Assembly: GCF_000198775.1 (NCBI RefSeq)
Contig: NC_014722.1
Location: forward strand, 209,765 to 273,764
Reading direction: 5' to 3'
Length of the DNA stretch: 64,000 bases
Origin: Mycetohabitans rhizoxinica HKI 454
Lineage (GTDB): Bacteria > Pseudomonadota > Gammaproteobacteria > Burkholderiales > Burkholderiaceae
The notes under the pieces were generated by a model. That model did not search any database. It worked only from the letters and a program-made list of their open reading frames with translations, and was not told the origin of the DNA. Each line of letters starts with the position of its first letter. Position 1 is the stretch's first letter. Shown piece by piece: positions 9,145 to 17,912 of the stretch. The position numbers were made by a program, and so were the translations under genes.

Positions 9145-9801
9145 TGCGTGCTCTCCTTACGAAAAATCGCCCTGCGCCTCGTTAAAGGCGCTGCGTGTGG
9201 GCAACGCGGAAAAAATCGGCGAATCGGGCCGCCGGCGTGCCGCAGTCGCGGTCAGCCCGACGGATCGCGACATCGCGATCGGAAGTTTCATTATCGAGGC
9301 GAGAGCGAGGAATTCGAGCAATTTTTCAAACCCTTAATATTGTTACAGCACGAAACATCGGCATAACATTGCATTCCGATTTGCACCGCGCTCGTGTAGG
9401 AAATTTGTACGTTGTCACCATGACGGACCGATGCCCCGCTACTTCGACCTAGGCAGGCCGTTTTTCTATGGGCGGCATGTGGCGGTGCACCCGCACGGTC
9501 ACCGGTCTTACTGCTTGCCGTTACCGGCTATCGGCACGTTTCGTCATATGGGCGGTTGGACGGCCAGCAGTTCGGCTTGTTGCGGGGGCGGCGGCATCAT
9601 CTGCCGTGACGCGCGTGCGGGGCAAATTTCGGGCTTTGACTTTTTACGCTGTCTCACCCAATGCGTTGCCTCGTATCCGCTTCCTGTTCGTCAGGCCAGC
9701 GCTTTGCCGGGCGCACGAAAAAAACCAGAACGGCAAAGCCGCTCCGGTGATTTCCTCAATAGAGAGGCAAGGATGGCGACGATTTGCCGCGGGCCGGTGT
9801 G
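9145..9801. other. Long non-coding gap with an 8-bp-arm palindrome
   Basis: About 650 bp without a credible gene. The strongest feature is the inverted repeat GATCGCGA-CA-TCGCGATC at 9263-9280, about 120 bp before the glycosyltransferase start, which could be an operator for that gene. An AT-richer patch follows at 9310-9370. The rest resembles degraded coding DNA that I cannot identify. Confidence 0.4.
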
Positions 9802-10572
9802 TCAGCCGACAAAGGCTTTCTCGACCACATAGTGGCCCGGAGCCGAATTGCTGCCTTCGGTGAAGCCCATGCCATCGAGCAGTTGCCGTGTGTCGCGCAG
9901 CATGTGCGGGCTGCCACACAGCATGATGCGGTCGTTGTTGACCGAGAACGCCGGTACGCCGAGCCGCTCGAACAATTCGCCCGTTTCAATCAGCGCCGTG
10001 ATGCGGCCGCGATTCTGGAACGGCTCGCGCGTCACGGTCGGGAAATACATCAGTTTGTCGCGGATCAGCTCACCAATGTGCTCATGCTGCGGCAAGTGCT
10101 CGGTGATGTACTCCTTATACGCAAGTTCGTCGACGAAACGGCAGGTATGCGTGAGCACGATCTTCTCGTAGCGATCGTAGACGTCCGGATCCTTGATAAC
10201 CGACATGAACGGAGCCAGGCCGGTGCCGGTGGATAGCAGCCACAGCGTCTTGCCAGGCAACAAGTTGTCGACTACCAGCGTGCCGGTCGGCTTCTTGCCG
10301 ATGTAGATTGAGTCGCCCACCTTCAGGTGCTGCAGCCGCGACGTGAGCGGGCCGTCCTGCACCTTGATACTCAAGAACTCGAGGTTTTCCTCGTAGTTCG
10401 CGCTCGCCAGGCTGTACGCGCGCAGCAGCGGTTTGCCATCCACCTCCAGACCGACCATCGTGAACTGACCATTATCGAACCGAAAGCCCGGGTCGCGCGT
10501 GCAAGTGAAGCTGAACAGCGTGTCAGTCCAGTGATGCACGCTGAGAACGGTTTGTTGAGTCAGGTTGCTCAT
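9802..10572 (-). CDS. fpr: Ferredoxin--NADP(+) reductase
   Basis: 256 aa bacterial-type FNR. The FAD site is RAYSLASANYEE, the NADPH site is LSTGTGLAPFMSVI, and the C-terminal nucleotide contact is MLCGSPHMLRD. It moves electrons between NADPH and ferredoxin or flavodoxin in the cytoplasm and often supports oxidative-stress responses and Fe-S repair. It ends VVEKAFVG, typical of the beta-proteobacterial subgroup. It is a single gene with its own AT-rich upstream region (10620-10690). Confidence 0.93.
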   Translation of the reverse strand: MSNLTQQTVLSVHHWTDTLFSFTCTRDPGFRFDNGQFTMVGLEVDGKPLLRAYSLASANYEENLEFLSIKVQDGPLTSRLQHLKVGDSIYIGKKPTGTLVVDNLLPGKTLWLLSTGTGLAPFMSVIKDPDVYDRYEKIVLTHTCRFVDELAYKEYITEHLPQHEHIGELIRDKLMYFPTVTREPFQNRGRITALIETGELFERLGVPAFSVNNDRIMLCGSPHMLRDTRQLLDGMGFTEGSNSAPGHYVVEKAFVG

Positions 10573-10763
10573 GGTGTCTCGATCGGATCGATGGCCGTCG
10601 GGCCCGGCACGCGCGACGGTCCGGCCAAAATATTGAATAAGAGGCTATTTTACCGCGTTACGGCAAATTTATTCGATATTCGGACAAGGGCGCGCCGATA
10701 GCGGCGGTGACGCACGCCGCGCGATGGGTCCCTGTCTCCATAGCAACCACGCGGCTGCGCCGC

Positions 10764-11291
10764 TTAACGCCGATACGGCTTAGATTCCGCGTACAGCCGA
10801 TCGAACTCGGCAGCATAGGCGCTGGTTAGGGCGGGCGCGCCACGGAACACGTTAAAGTTCTCGGCGTTCTTGCGATCACCTGCTCGCGTGAAGTTCATCG
10901 AACCGAACGCAACCAAGTCATCCACGACGATGAACTTGTGGTGCATGATTGGATACTGGGAGTCGATTCGCACGTCGATACCTGCATTAGACAGGTACGT
11001 TGCCCCGCTGTATTTTCCGGTTTCGTTAGATTTGTCCAGCACCACTCGCACTTGCACGCCACGCACCCGCGCATTGCGCAGCGCCTTGGCAATCTCGGGC
11101 GACGTGAACGCGTAGCCGGCCAGCCATACGCGGCGCTTTGCGCCGCCGATCAGCGCTGCGACCGCTTCGCCGGCCCCGCCGTTGGGCGAGAAATACGTGT
11201 CAACAGTCGCCTTGTCGAGACGCACCGGCGCTGCATCAACAAACGATGTGGCGCACACGAGCACCACGAAGGCATAAAACAACTTTTTCAT
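10764..11291 (-). CDS. Secreted phospholipase D-family nuclease (single HKD motif)
   Basis: 175 aa. The start at MKKLFYAFVVLVCATSFVDA gives a Sec signal peptide ending near DA-A; a start 11 codons upstream would mask it. One HKD motif is visible (HHKFIVVDDLVAFGSMNFTRAG region), as in Nuc-type endonucleases that act as dimers to form one active site. The likely role is periplasmic or secreted DNA cleavage or phosphodiester hydrolysis. It is divergent from the AAC(3) gene. Confidence 0.85.
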   Translation of the reverse strand: MKKLFYAFVVLVCATSFVDAAPVRLDKATVDTYFSPNGGAGEAVAALIGGAKRRVWLAGYAFTSPEIAKALRNARVRGVQVRVVLDKSNETGKYSGATYLSNAGIDVRIDSQYPIMHHKFIVVDDLVAFGSMNFTRAGDRKNAENFNVFRGAPALTSAYAAEFDRLYAESKPYRR

Positions 11292-11528
11292 GGGCGGCAA
11301 TTTTAGCCGGATATCGGTCGGCATATATCGTTTTTGCGAAATAGCCTAAGTCGGCGCGATGCAGAAGTGGAGTCCCGGACGTCGATGGCGCAGTGGAACT
11401 GGCACGGCTCCGCGCGCCGGCATGAGCCAAAAACAGATCTTGCAATGGCTCGCGCGATATCTGATGCTCAGGTATCGCGACAAGATAAAATTGTCGTGCT
11501 GTTGGACGGTCAACCACAGGAGCCGAGC

Positions 11529-12530
11529 ATGAAACGACCTTTCTTTCGCGGTTGCCGCCGCGCGTTCACGTCATCCGTCTTCAAGGGCGCACTCGCGTTG
11601 CCGTTGGGCGCGCTGATGTCTCAAGCCCGTGCGCAGTCCAGGCCGAACGCGCATGAATACCTTAGTCAGCAGCCTGTGCTCCAGGACGCACCTCGATTGA
11701 CGGATGCGGTGATGACCGAACATAACCTCATCCTAAAAACCCCTGCACCGCGAACCCGATCGAGTCTCGCTCGGCAGCTCGCAGAAGGGGGCGTAACGGC
11801 AGGCAGTACGATTCTCGTGCACTCGTCCCTCAGCTCGCTTGGGTGGGTCGCAGGCGCAGCCGTGGCCGTCATTCAAGCGCTGATGGACTGCATCGGGCCT
11901 AACGGGACGCTGGTCATGCCAACACACACTGCCCATCTGACCGATCCTGCAGAATGGGAAGCGCCGCCCGTGCCCTCCAATTGGGTGGAGACCCTGCGCG
12001 AGGAAATGCCGGCGTACGATCCGGCGACAACGCCAACTCGCAATATGGGTGCCGTGGCTGAGCTGTTTCGTACTTGGCCCGGCGCCCGCCGCAGCTTGCA
12101 CCCCACCTGCTCGTTTGCTGCAATCGGGCCGCGAGCCGATCAGATCACAGCCGACCATGCACTCGAGAGCCCGCTGGGTGAAAGGTCACCCTTGGCCAAG
12201 CTTTATGACGCAGACGCCTGTGTTCTCCTTCTGGGCGTAGACTTCGACGTTTGTACGCTGCTCCACCTAGCGGAGCAACGGGCGTGGCCGAACAGACCGA
12301 AAACGCGGGAAGGCTCGCCGATCCTCGAGAACGGTGTCAGGCGGTGGGCAGTCTACGAGGCTCCTGCCCTTCTCGACTCCGAACATTTCCTGCCAGTGGG
12401 CCGGGCAATGAAAGACCGCGGGGCAGTCAAGACATTCAGCGTGGGTAATGCGCGCAGCATGCTCTTTTCTGGTCGTGAGGCGGTTGACTTTGCGATCCAC
12501 ACTTGGAAGGGCCAACTCCCTCCTGGCTAA
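11529..12530 (+). CDS. AAC(3)-family N-acetyltransferase with a Tat-like N-terminal leader
   Basis: 333 aa from the ATG at 11529, which has AGGAG 6 bp upstream. Residues from about 62 on match the aminoglycoside 3-N-acetyltransferase (antibiotic_NAT) family of ~270 aa: LVHSSLSSLGWVAG, GTLVMPTHT, TPTRNMGAVAELFRTWPGA, SLHPTCSFAAIGP and LLLGVDFDVCTLLHLAE. Residues 1-37 look like a twin-arginine signal: CRRAFTS, a weak hydrophobic run, then ARAQ. An alternative ATG at 11712 would give the ordinary family length but has no clear ribosome site. Family members use acetyl-CoA, so export would be odd. Actual resistance is not shown. Confidence 0.82.
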   Translation: MKRPFFRGCRRAFTSSVFKGALALPLGALMSQARAQSRPNAHEYLSQQPVLQDAPRLTDAVMTEHNLILKTPAPRTRSSLARQLAEGGVTAGSTILVHSSLSSLGWVAGAAVAVIQALMDCIGPNGTLVMPTHTAHLTDPAEWEAPPVPSNWVETLREEMPAYDPATTPTRNMGAVAELFRTWPGARRSLHPTCSFAAIGPRADQITADHALESPLGERSPLAKLYDADACVLLLGVDFDVCTLLHLAEQRAWPNRPKTREGSPILENGVRRWAVYEAPALLDSEHFLPVGRAMKDRGAVKTFSVGNARSMLFSGREAVDFAIHTWKGQLPPG

Positions 12531-12600
12531 TCGGCCACGGTGGACTCGGGCGCCGCCACCATGGACCGGCTGCTGCGTGACGTGCGCGAACAATAATCCG

Positions 12601-13449
12601 CTACCCGGCTGCCTCTAGGTAGTCCAGCCGCAGCCGCGCCATGTACGGCAAGTGGTCCGATAACCACGCGGTGCGGGGCGCGGGCTCGAGCCATTGCACT
12701 GGCGTGACGCCCCGCACGAACATCTTGTCCAGCGCCAGCGCGGGCGAGAATGCAGGAAACGTCTTGCCGGCCTCGCCCAGCGTCGAGGCCACCTCACGCA
12801 AACCGATCTCGGCAAATAACGGCTCTGAGTCGTTCTTCCAGTCGTTGAAATCGCCGGCGAGCACCAATGGGCCGGTTGCGGCTTCGCGGGCAATCCAATG
12901 CGCGATCCAGTGCATCTGGCGCAATCGCGACTGGCGGGTGAGCGCCAGATGGACGCATAGCAGCGTGACCGGCGTGTTGTAAAGCGTGGCGCGCGCCACC
13001 AGCAAACCCCGCTTTTCGAAGCGGTGCGCGGAAATGTCCCAGCGCCCGCCCAGGTCGAGCGGATGCGGCGACAGGATTGCATTGCCGTGTCGCCACGATG
13101 GCTTGAACACGTTTGGCCCGAGCGTCAGCTGCAAGCGCAATGCTTGCGCTATTTCGGTAGCCTGGCATTGCCATACGTCAGTGAGCGCGCCCTGCAGTGG
13201 CTCGCCGAAGCCATTACTGGCCAGCACGGGCGCAGGCATCCGGCGCGCCATGGCCTCCTGCAGGAAGTACACGTCGGCCGGCGTTGCCTGCATCCAGCGT
13301 TGCATCGATTGCCATGCTTGCAGGCCGAGCGGCGAGCGGCCCTTGTGCAAATTCCAACTGACGGCAATGAATTCCTTGTCGCCGGTGCACGGCACGCTAG
13401 GCAAGGTATCGTCGGGTCGCATCGCTCGACCATCTTCACGCGAGTTCAT
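12601..13449 (-). CDS. Endonuclease/exonuclease/phosphatase (EEP) family protein
   Basis: 282 aa of the EEP/DNase I-like fold. The pattern is complete: VSWNLHKG (metal Asn), FLQEAM (metal Glu), VHLALT, LAGDFNDWKN (Asp/Asn) and the terminal SDHLPYMARL (Asp-His). The start at 13449 follows the stop of the upstream gene by 7 bp; longer readings overlap that gene. Members cleave nucleic acid or phospholipid headgroups, so the substrate cannot be read from the sequence. It is co-transcribed with the preceding secreted protein. Confidence 0.85.
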   Translation of the reverse strand: MNSREDGRAMRPDDTLPSVPCTGDKEFIAVSWNLHKGRSPLGLQAWQSMQRWMQATPADVYFLQEAMARRMPAPVLASNGFGEPLQGALTDVWQCQATEIAQALRLQLTLGPNVFKPSWRHGNAILSPHPLDLGGRWDISAHRFEKRGLLVARATLYNTPVTLLCVHLALTRQSRLRQMHWIAHWIAREAATGPLVLAGDFNDWKNDSEPLFAEIGLREVASTLGEAGKTFPAFSPALALDKMFVRGVTPVQWLEPAPRTAWLSDHLPYMARLRLDYLEAAG

Positions 13450-13456
13450 CACCCGC

Positions 13457-13960
13457 TCACTGGTCCACGATGCTCGCCTGTACGCGATAGATGAGTTGCG
13501 GGCCATGGTCCACCAGCTTCCACGATACCGTTTGCCCGGGCGGCACGACCAGGCCGGGATGGACAGCGGTGACTCGGCGCGGCTGCGGTGGCAGCGCACA
13601 ACCGTCGGCGCTCTGCGCGGCACGCGGATCCTCGAAGATCTCCTGCACGTCCAGCGACAGGACTGCCTTGTCGCCGTCGACGTGGGTCGGCGACACGGTC
13701 AGCGTGCGCGATAACTTGATGTTGGTCACCAGTTGGTTCTGGCAGCCGCTCTCATGCACGACGCTGCGCTTGTGCGTCTGCGACTTCGCTTGGCCGACCG
13801 TGGTCGTTGCGCCAAAATGGTCGACGCTGCGCCCATCCTGCACGACTTCAACATCCCAGCGCACCTTCGGCGGGCCATCCTGCGCGTATGCCATGGCGGC
13901 GGCCGAGGCCAGCAGCACGCCTGTGGCAAGGGGACGAAGAGCATTCAACAGACTTGTCAT
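13457..13960 (-). CDS. Conserved secreted protein of unknown function
   Basis: 167 aa. Starting at MTSLLNALRPLATGVLLASA it has a Sec signal peptide cleaved near AYA-Q. The mature part (~140 aa) has two Cys (SGCQN and DGCALPP) that could form a disulfide, and a beta-rich pattern (KVRWDVEVVQDG, VSWKLVDHGPQLIYRVQ). I do not recognise a domain. It lies 7 bp before the EEP gene, so the two probably form an operon. Confidence 0.7.
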   Translation of the reverse strand: MTSLLNALRPLATGVLLASAAAMAYAQDGPPKVRWDVEVVQDGRSVDHFGATTTVGQAKSQTHKRSVVHESGCQNQLVTNIKLSRTLTVSPTHVDGDKAVLSLDVQEIFEDPRAAQSADGCALPPQPRRVTAVHPGLVVPPGQTVSWKLVDHGPQLIYRVQASIVDQ

Positions 13961-14260
13961 AAGGGATTCCGACCTGGATCGCCACGATGGGTTCATGCTC
14001 CGCACGGCGCCCAAGTTCTGCATGCGCGAAACAGTCATGATAGCGGGGTTTGGCCACGCGCGCGGGCACGACGCGGCGTTGGCAGCAGCGCCGCGCGACT
14101 GCTAGCTTGCACAACTTATTGACGCCGATACACTGAATTGGCGCCGCGCGGGGCGGCATGGCAGCAGAGGAGGTGAATATGACTACCGCTATGGTCAGGC
14201 AGGAAATCGCGGTGGCGGCATTCAAGCCGATCGTATGACTTAACCCAGGTCGAGACGGCC

Positions 14261-15157
14261 TTGCATGACTTGTCCGATGGCGCCAGCGAGGCGCTGCGAA
14301 GCACCTACGAGAAAATGCTGAAAGTTGGCGCATTGCGCTTTTGCGTCAAGCCCAACCGGTTGCCGTCAATCGATGCGCTCCTTGACGAGTCCCCGAACTT
14401 TAACGAGCCGCTGGAGGACGTGCGCAAGCAGATTGCGCTGGTGGCCGAGACCGACGACAGGCTCGAACTGATGCCCATGCTCCTGCTGGGCGAACCCGGC
14501 ATCGGCAAGACGCACTTTGCCCGGCAACTCGCGCGCCTGGTCGGCACTGGCTATCACTATGTCGCGATGAGCTCGCTCACGGCGGGCTGGATCCTGTCCG
14601 GGGCGTCATCGCAGTGGAAAAACGCCAAGCCAGGCAAGGTCTTCGATGCGCTGGTCAACGGCGCTTATGCGAACCCGCTGGTGCTGGTCGACGAAATCGA
14701 CAAGGCCGGCGGCGATGCACAGTACGATCCACTCGGCGCGCTGTATGCGCTGCTCGAGCACGACACCGCGCAGTCGTTCATCGACGAGTTTGCCGAAGTG
14801 CCCATCGATGCATCCAGTGTTCTTTGGGTGGCCACGGCCAACGACGTGCATCGCATTCCGGAGCCGATCCTAAACCGGATGAACGTCTATGAGATCCCGG
14901 CGCCGGATCGCGATGGCGCGCGCCGTATTGCCCAGTCGATCTACTCGGAGATCCGCGAATCGCACGCATGGGGCGCGCGTTTTCCGCCAGCGCTCGAAGA
15001 GGCGCCGCTGGACGTGCTGTCCACCTTGTCGCCGCGCGCGATGCGGCGCGCCATCGTACACGGCTTCGGCAATGCGCGGCTGGCGGGGCGCAATGCGGTG
15101 AGCGCACACGACGTGGTACTCGATCGCCACGCACACAGACGCTCGATCGGTTTCTGA
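14261..15157 (+). CDS. Lon-like AAA+ ATPase, 5' end frameshifted
   Basis: 298 aa when read from TTG 14261. Walker A is GEPGIGKTH, Walker B LVLVDEIDK, sensor 1 VLWVATAND, and an arginine-finger region follows (ILNRMNVYEIP). The AAA+ core and lid resemble the ATPase part of Lon without a protease domain. The true start is probably ATG 14179, which has AGAGGAGG upstream and encodes MTTAMVRQEIAVAAFKPIV before a TGA at 14236. Homologous-looking sequence resumes directly in the next frame (DLTQVETALHDL). So the gene seems to carry a one-base frameshift, or uses re-initiation at TTG. Confidence 0.75.
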   Translation: MHDLSDGASEALRSTYEKMLKVGALRFCVKPNRLPSIDALLDESPNFNEPLEDVRKQIALVAETDDRLELMPMLLLGEPGIGKTHFARQLARLVGTGYHYVAMSSLTAGWILSGASSQWKNAKPGKVFDALVNGAYANPLVLVDEIDKAGGDAQYDPLGALYALLEHDTAQSFIDEFAEVPIDASSVLWVATANDVHRIPEPILNRMNVYEIPAPDRDGARRIAQSIYSEIRESHAWGARFPPALEEAPLDVLSTLSPRAMRRAIVHGFGNARLAGRNAVSAHDVVLDRHAHRRSIGF

Positions 15158-15186
15158 CGCTGCCCGGGCCGCGCGCCGCGCGGCGG

Positions 15187-15405
15187 CTAGAGCAGCCGCA
15201 CGAGCAGCGAGCCCAGCAGCGTCAACAGCAGCGTTGACATGAATGGCAACGGCAGGCGGCGGTCGCGCCAGCTGAGCGTGAAGTCCCCGGGCAAGCGACC
15301 GATGCCCAGGCGGGCGAGCCAGGGCCAACTCGCGCTGAGGATCGCGGTTGCAATGAAGGTGGTGAGCAGCCAGCGGAACATGGATAGGCCAGCCTCAGGG
15401 GTCAC
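15187..15405 (-). CDS. DUF2905 small membrane protein
   Basis: 72 aa with two hydrophobic segments (LLTTFIATAILSASWPWLARL and the C-terminal LLLTLLGSLLVRLL stretch) joined by GIGRLPGDF, the signature of DUF2905. It is probably an inner-membrane protein of unknown role. The GTG at 15405 overlaps the stop of the methyltransferase gene (GTGA), which suggests coupling; an internal ATG at 15381 is also possible. Confidence 0.8.
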   Translation of the reverse strand: MTPEAGLSMFRWLLTTFIATAILSASWPWLARLGIGRLPGDFTLSWRDRRLPLPFMSTLLLTLLGSLLVRLL

Positions 15406-16592
15406 AGCATGTGCGAACGGTCGCCGCGCTCAAACGCGTCCAGTGCGCCATCAAAGCCACGGCAAAACGCAATTACTTTGAACAGCTCGCCCATCTCCGC
15501 CTCGGACAGCAGCTTCTGTACCGCATTGGCCGCAGGCAGGAAGCGGGCTGGGTCAGCCGGATCCAGTTGCGCAAGCGAGTCCGTAATGCCCGCGTTCATC
15601 AGAAAGCGCGCTTGCGACGTGTATCCGAGCAAATGCGCGCCCGCGTCGCGGGCTGCCTGCCCGATGGCGCTGAACTGCACATGCGCGGTGATGTCCTGCA
15701 AGCCGGGGTAGAGGAACGGATCGCCGTGTGCGCGGTGCCGGTAGTGGCACATCAGCGTGCCCTCCGTGCGCTGCGGATGGTAATACTCAGCGGCCGGGAA
15801 ACCATAGTCGACGAACAGCGCGGCGCCGCGGCCGAGCGCCGAGCACACGGTGTGCACAAACGCGGCTGCCGCTTCGTGTGTCTCGGTCACGTAGTCGTGC
15901 CGGCCAGGGACGCACGCCAGTGTGGCCGGCACAGCGGTGGCGGCCAGTGGCCGGTCGGCGAACACAAAGCGACTCGCATCCGCCAAAGTGACGCCGCGTT
16001 CATGCCAGCAGCCATCCTGCCGCGCGAACAGTCGCACCGGCATGGCGTCCAGCACCTCGTTGCCGACGATCACGCCATCCACGCGCTCGGGCAGCGCATC
16101 GATCCATTCGACGCAGGAGGCGAACTGCGGTGCCGTCTGCGCAATGCACTCGCGCTGACGCGCGCGCAGCTCGCCGGACAATTCCACGATCGTGTAGCGC
16201 GTGCACCCGACACCGAGCGCATGCAACGTGCGCAGCAGGCCGGCGGCGAACTTACCGGTTCCCGCCCCGAATTCGACGACATGACGCGTGCCGGTGGCGC
16301 CGAGCACGTCGGCCACCGGCTTGGCGAACGTCTGCGCAAACAGCGGCGAGAGTTCCGGTGCCGTGATGAAGTCGCTACCGTCGTCGGGGCCGCGGCCGAA
16401 CTTGACCGAGCCGCCGCTGTAGTAACCCAGGCCCGGTGTATAGAGCGCGAGTTCCATGTACCGATCGAATGGCAGCCAGCCTCCGGCCGCGCAGATTTGC
16501 TTGGCGATGTGCTGCACTAACGCGCGCAAATGGGCGAGCGCGGTATCGCCAGGAACAGGTAAACTATTAGGTTGCGTCGTATTCGGCTTCAT
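15402..16592 (-). CDS. MidA/NDUFAF7-type SAM-dependent methyltransferase
   Basis: 396 aa of the COG1565 family. The SAM-binding motif is VVEFGAGTGKFAAGLL, the acidic loop follows at IVELSGEL, and the family motif GNEVLDAMPVRLF is present, with GAALFVDYGF later. The mitochondrial homologue methylates an arginine of a complex I subunit; the bacterial target is not known. The start lies 13 bp from the divergent SDR gene, so promoters must lie inside the opposite coding sequences. Confidence 0.87.
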   Translation of the reverse strand: MKPNTTQPNSLPVPGDTALAHLRALVQHIAKQICAAGGWLPFDRYMELALYTPGLGYYSGGSVKFGRGPDDGSDFITAPELSPLFAQTFAKPVADVLGATGTRHVVEFGAGTGKFAAGLLRTLHALGVGCTRYTIVELSGELRARQRECIAQTAPQFASCVEWIDALPERVDGVIVGNEVLDAMPVRLFARQDGCWHERGVTLADASRFVFADRPLAATAVPATLACVPGRHDYVTETHEAAAAFVHTVCSALGRGAALFVDYGFPAAEYYHPQRTEGTLMCHYRHRAHGDPFLYPGLQDITAHVQFSAIGQAARDAGAHLLGYTSQARFLMNAGITDSLAQLDPADPARFLPAANAVQKLLSEAEMGELFKVIAFCRGFDGALDAFERGDRSHML

Positions 16593-16605
16593 TCCGGCAT
16601 TGTAA

Positions 16606-17439
16606 ATGAGCGACCCGTCGTGCGCCGGTCAGCATCCGGCTTCCCCCTCTTGTGCGCCGCCCGCGCGCCGTGCCGCACTGGTAACCGGCGCGGCACGGCG
16701 CATCGGCCGTGCGCTGGCGCTCGGCATGGCCGCGCGAGGCTGGGACATTGCACTCCACTACCATACGTCCGAGGCCGACGCGCAGTCGCTGGTCGCCGAC
16801 ATCCAGGCGCTGGGCCGGCGTGCTGTCGCGTTGCGCGCCGATCTGGCCGACGAGGCGCAGGTGCGGCGCCTGGTGCCTGATAGCATCGCCGCGCTCGGGC
16901 GCATCGAATGCGTGGTGAACAACGCGTCGCTGTTTGACGAGGATACGGCAGCCACGTTCGGATACGGCAAATTGCTGAACATGACGGCGATCAATGTCGG
17001 CGCGCCGCTAACGCTTGCGCGGGCACTGCACGAATCGATGCCGGAGGCGGCGCGCGACGACGAGACGTTGCGCGGCTCGGTCATCAACGTGCTCGACCAG
17101 AAGCTGTACAACATGAATCCGGACTATCTGTCGTATACGTTGACGAAAGCCGCGCTGCAGGCGGCCACCGTGGCGCTGGCCCAGGCGCTCGCGCCGAAGC
17201 TGCGGGTCGTGGCCGTCGCGCCCGGACTTACGCTGCGCTCCGGTAGTCAGACCGATGAAAGCTTTGTCGACGCGCATCGGCGCACGCCGCTTGGACGCGC
17301 ATCGACGCCGGCCGACGTGGTCGAGGCGGTGTGCTACCTGGCCGACGCGCGCGGTGTGACGGGTGCGACGCTGCTGGTCGATGGCGGCCAGCACCTCGTG
17401 CCGTCGCCGCGCGACGTGATGTTTATGACGGGTGCGTGA
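16606..17439 (+). CDS. SDR-family oxidoreductase, probably a pteridine reductase
   Basis: 277 aa short-chain dehydrogenase. The cofactor site is TGAARRIGRALA; the arginines after the glycines favour NADPH. NNAS follows, and the catalytic Tyr/Lys are in YLSYTLTKAAL. The TGAARRIG signature and the next gene being folB suggest a role in reducing pterins (FolM/PTR1-like). The first 20 residues are Pro/Cys-rich and poorly conserved in appearance, so the real start may be later. Confidence 0.82.
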   Translation: MSDPSCAGQHPASPSCAPPARRAALVTGAARRIGRALALGMAARGWDIALHYHTSEADAQSLVADIQALGRRAVALRADLADEAQVRRLVPDSIAALGRIECVVNNASLFDEDTAATFGYGKLLNMTAINVGAPLTLARALHESMPEAARDDETLRGSVINVLDQKLYNMNPDYLSYTLTKAALQAATVALAQALAPKLRVVAVAPGLTLRSGSQTDESFVDAHRRTPLGRASTPADVVEAVCYLADARGVTGATLLVDGGQHLVPSPRDVMFMTGA

Positions 17440-17515
17440 GCGCGATGCGTGCGTGCCTACTGCCGGGCCGAGCCGTGTCGCGCGGCCACTGCCCCCACTT
17501 TTGACTGGATCGCCC

Positions 17516-17911
17516 ATGCTCTCCGCCCTTTCGCACCCGAGCCTCGCAGACTGTCGACGCCTGTTCCTGCGCAACTACGAGCTTTACATCAACATTGGCG
17601 TGCATGATTTCGAGAAACGCGCCGAGCAGCGCGTCATCGTCAACATCGACCTGTTCGTGCCGCTGGCCGAATCGACGCCGCGCGCCGACAAGCTGGCCGA
17701 AGTCGTGGACTACGATTTCATGCGCTCGACCATTGCCCAACGGGTCTCGCGCGGGCACGTCCATTTACAAGAAACGTTTTGCGATGACGTTGCCGCCGCG
17801 ATGCTGGCGCATCCGAAAGTGCGAGCGGTGCGCGTATCGACCGAGAAGCCGGACGTCTACTCCGATTGCGAGTCGGTGGGCGTCGAAGTCATCCGTATCA
17901 AGGAAGCCTGA
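17516..17911 (+). CDS. folB: Dihydroneopterin aldolase
   Basis: 131 aa. It cleaves dihydroneopterin to hydroxymethyl-dihydropterin and glycolaldehyde in folate synthesis. Family features are [21 protein letters not shown], the catalytic region [21 protein letters not shown] and a C-terminal [15 protein letters not shown]. The start [10 protein letters not shown] is preferred; an upstream in-frame extension is Pro-rich and overlaps the intergenic DNA. One base separates its stop from ttcA. Confidence 0.9.
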   Translation: MLSALSHPSLADCRRLFLRNYELYINIGVHDFEKRAEQRVIVNIDLFVPLAESTPRADKLAEVVDYDFMRSTIAQRVSRGHVHLQETFCDDVAAAMLAHPKVRAVRVSTEKPDVYSDCESVGVEVIRIKEA

Positions 17912-17912
17912 C

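Noticed and set aside
9431..9832. Possible 133-aa protein in the gap before fpr
   Set aside because: Cys/Gly/Arg-rich composition, no ribosome site and overlap with fpr; judged non-coding.
15411..16520. 369-codon open frame on the plus strand
   Set aside because: Antisense to the MidA-type methyltransferase, which has all family motifs; Arg/Ala-rich translation without a domain.
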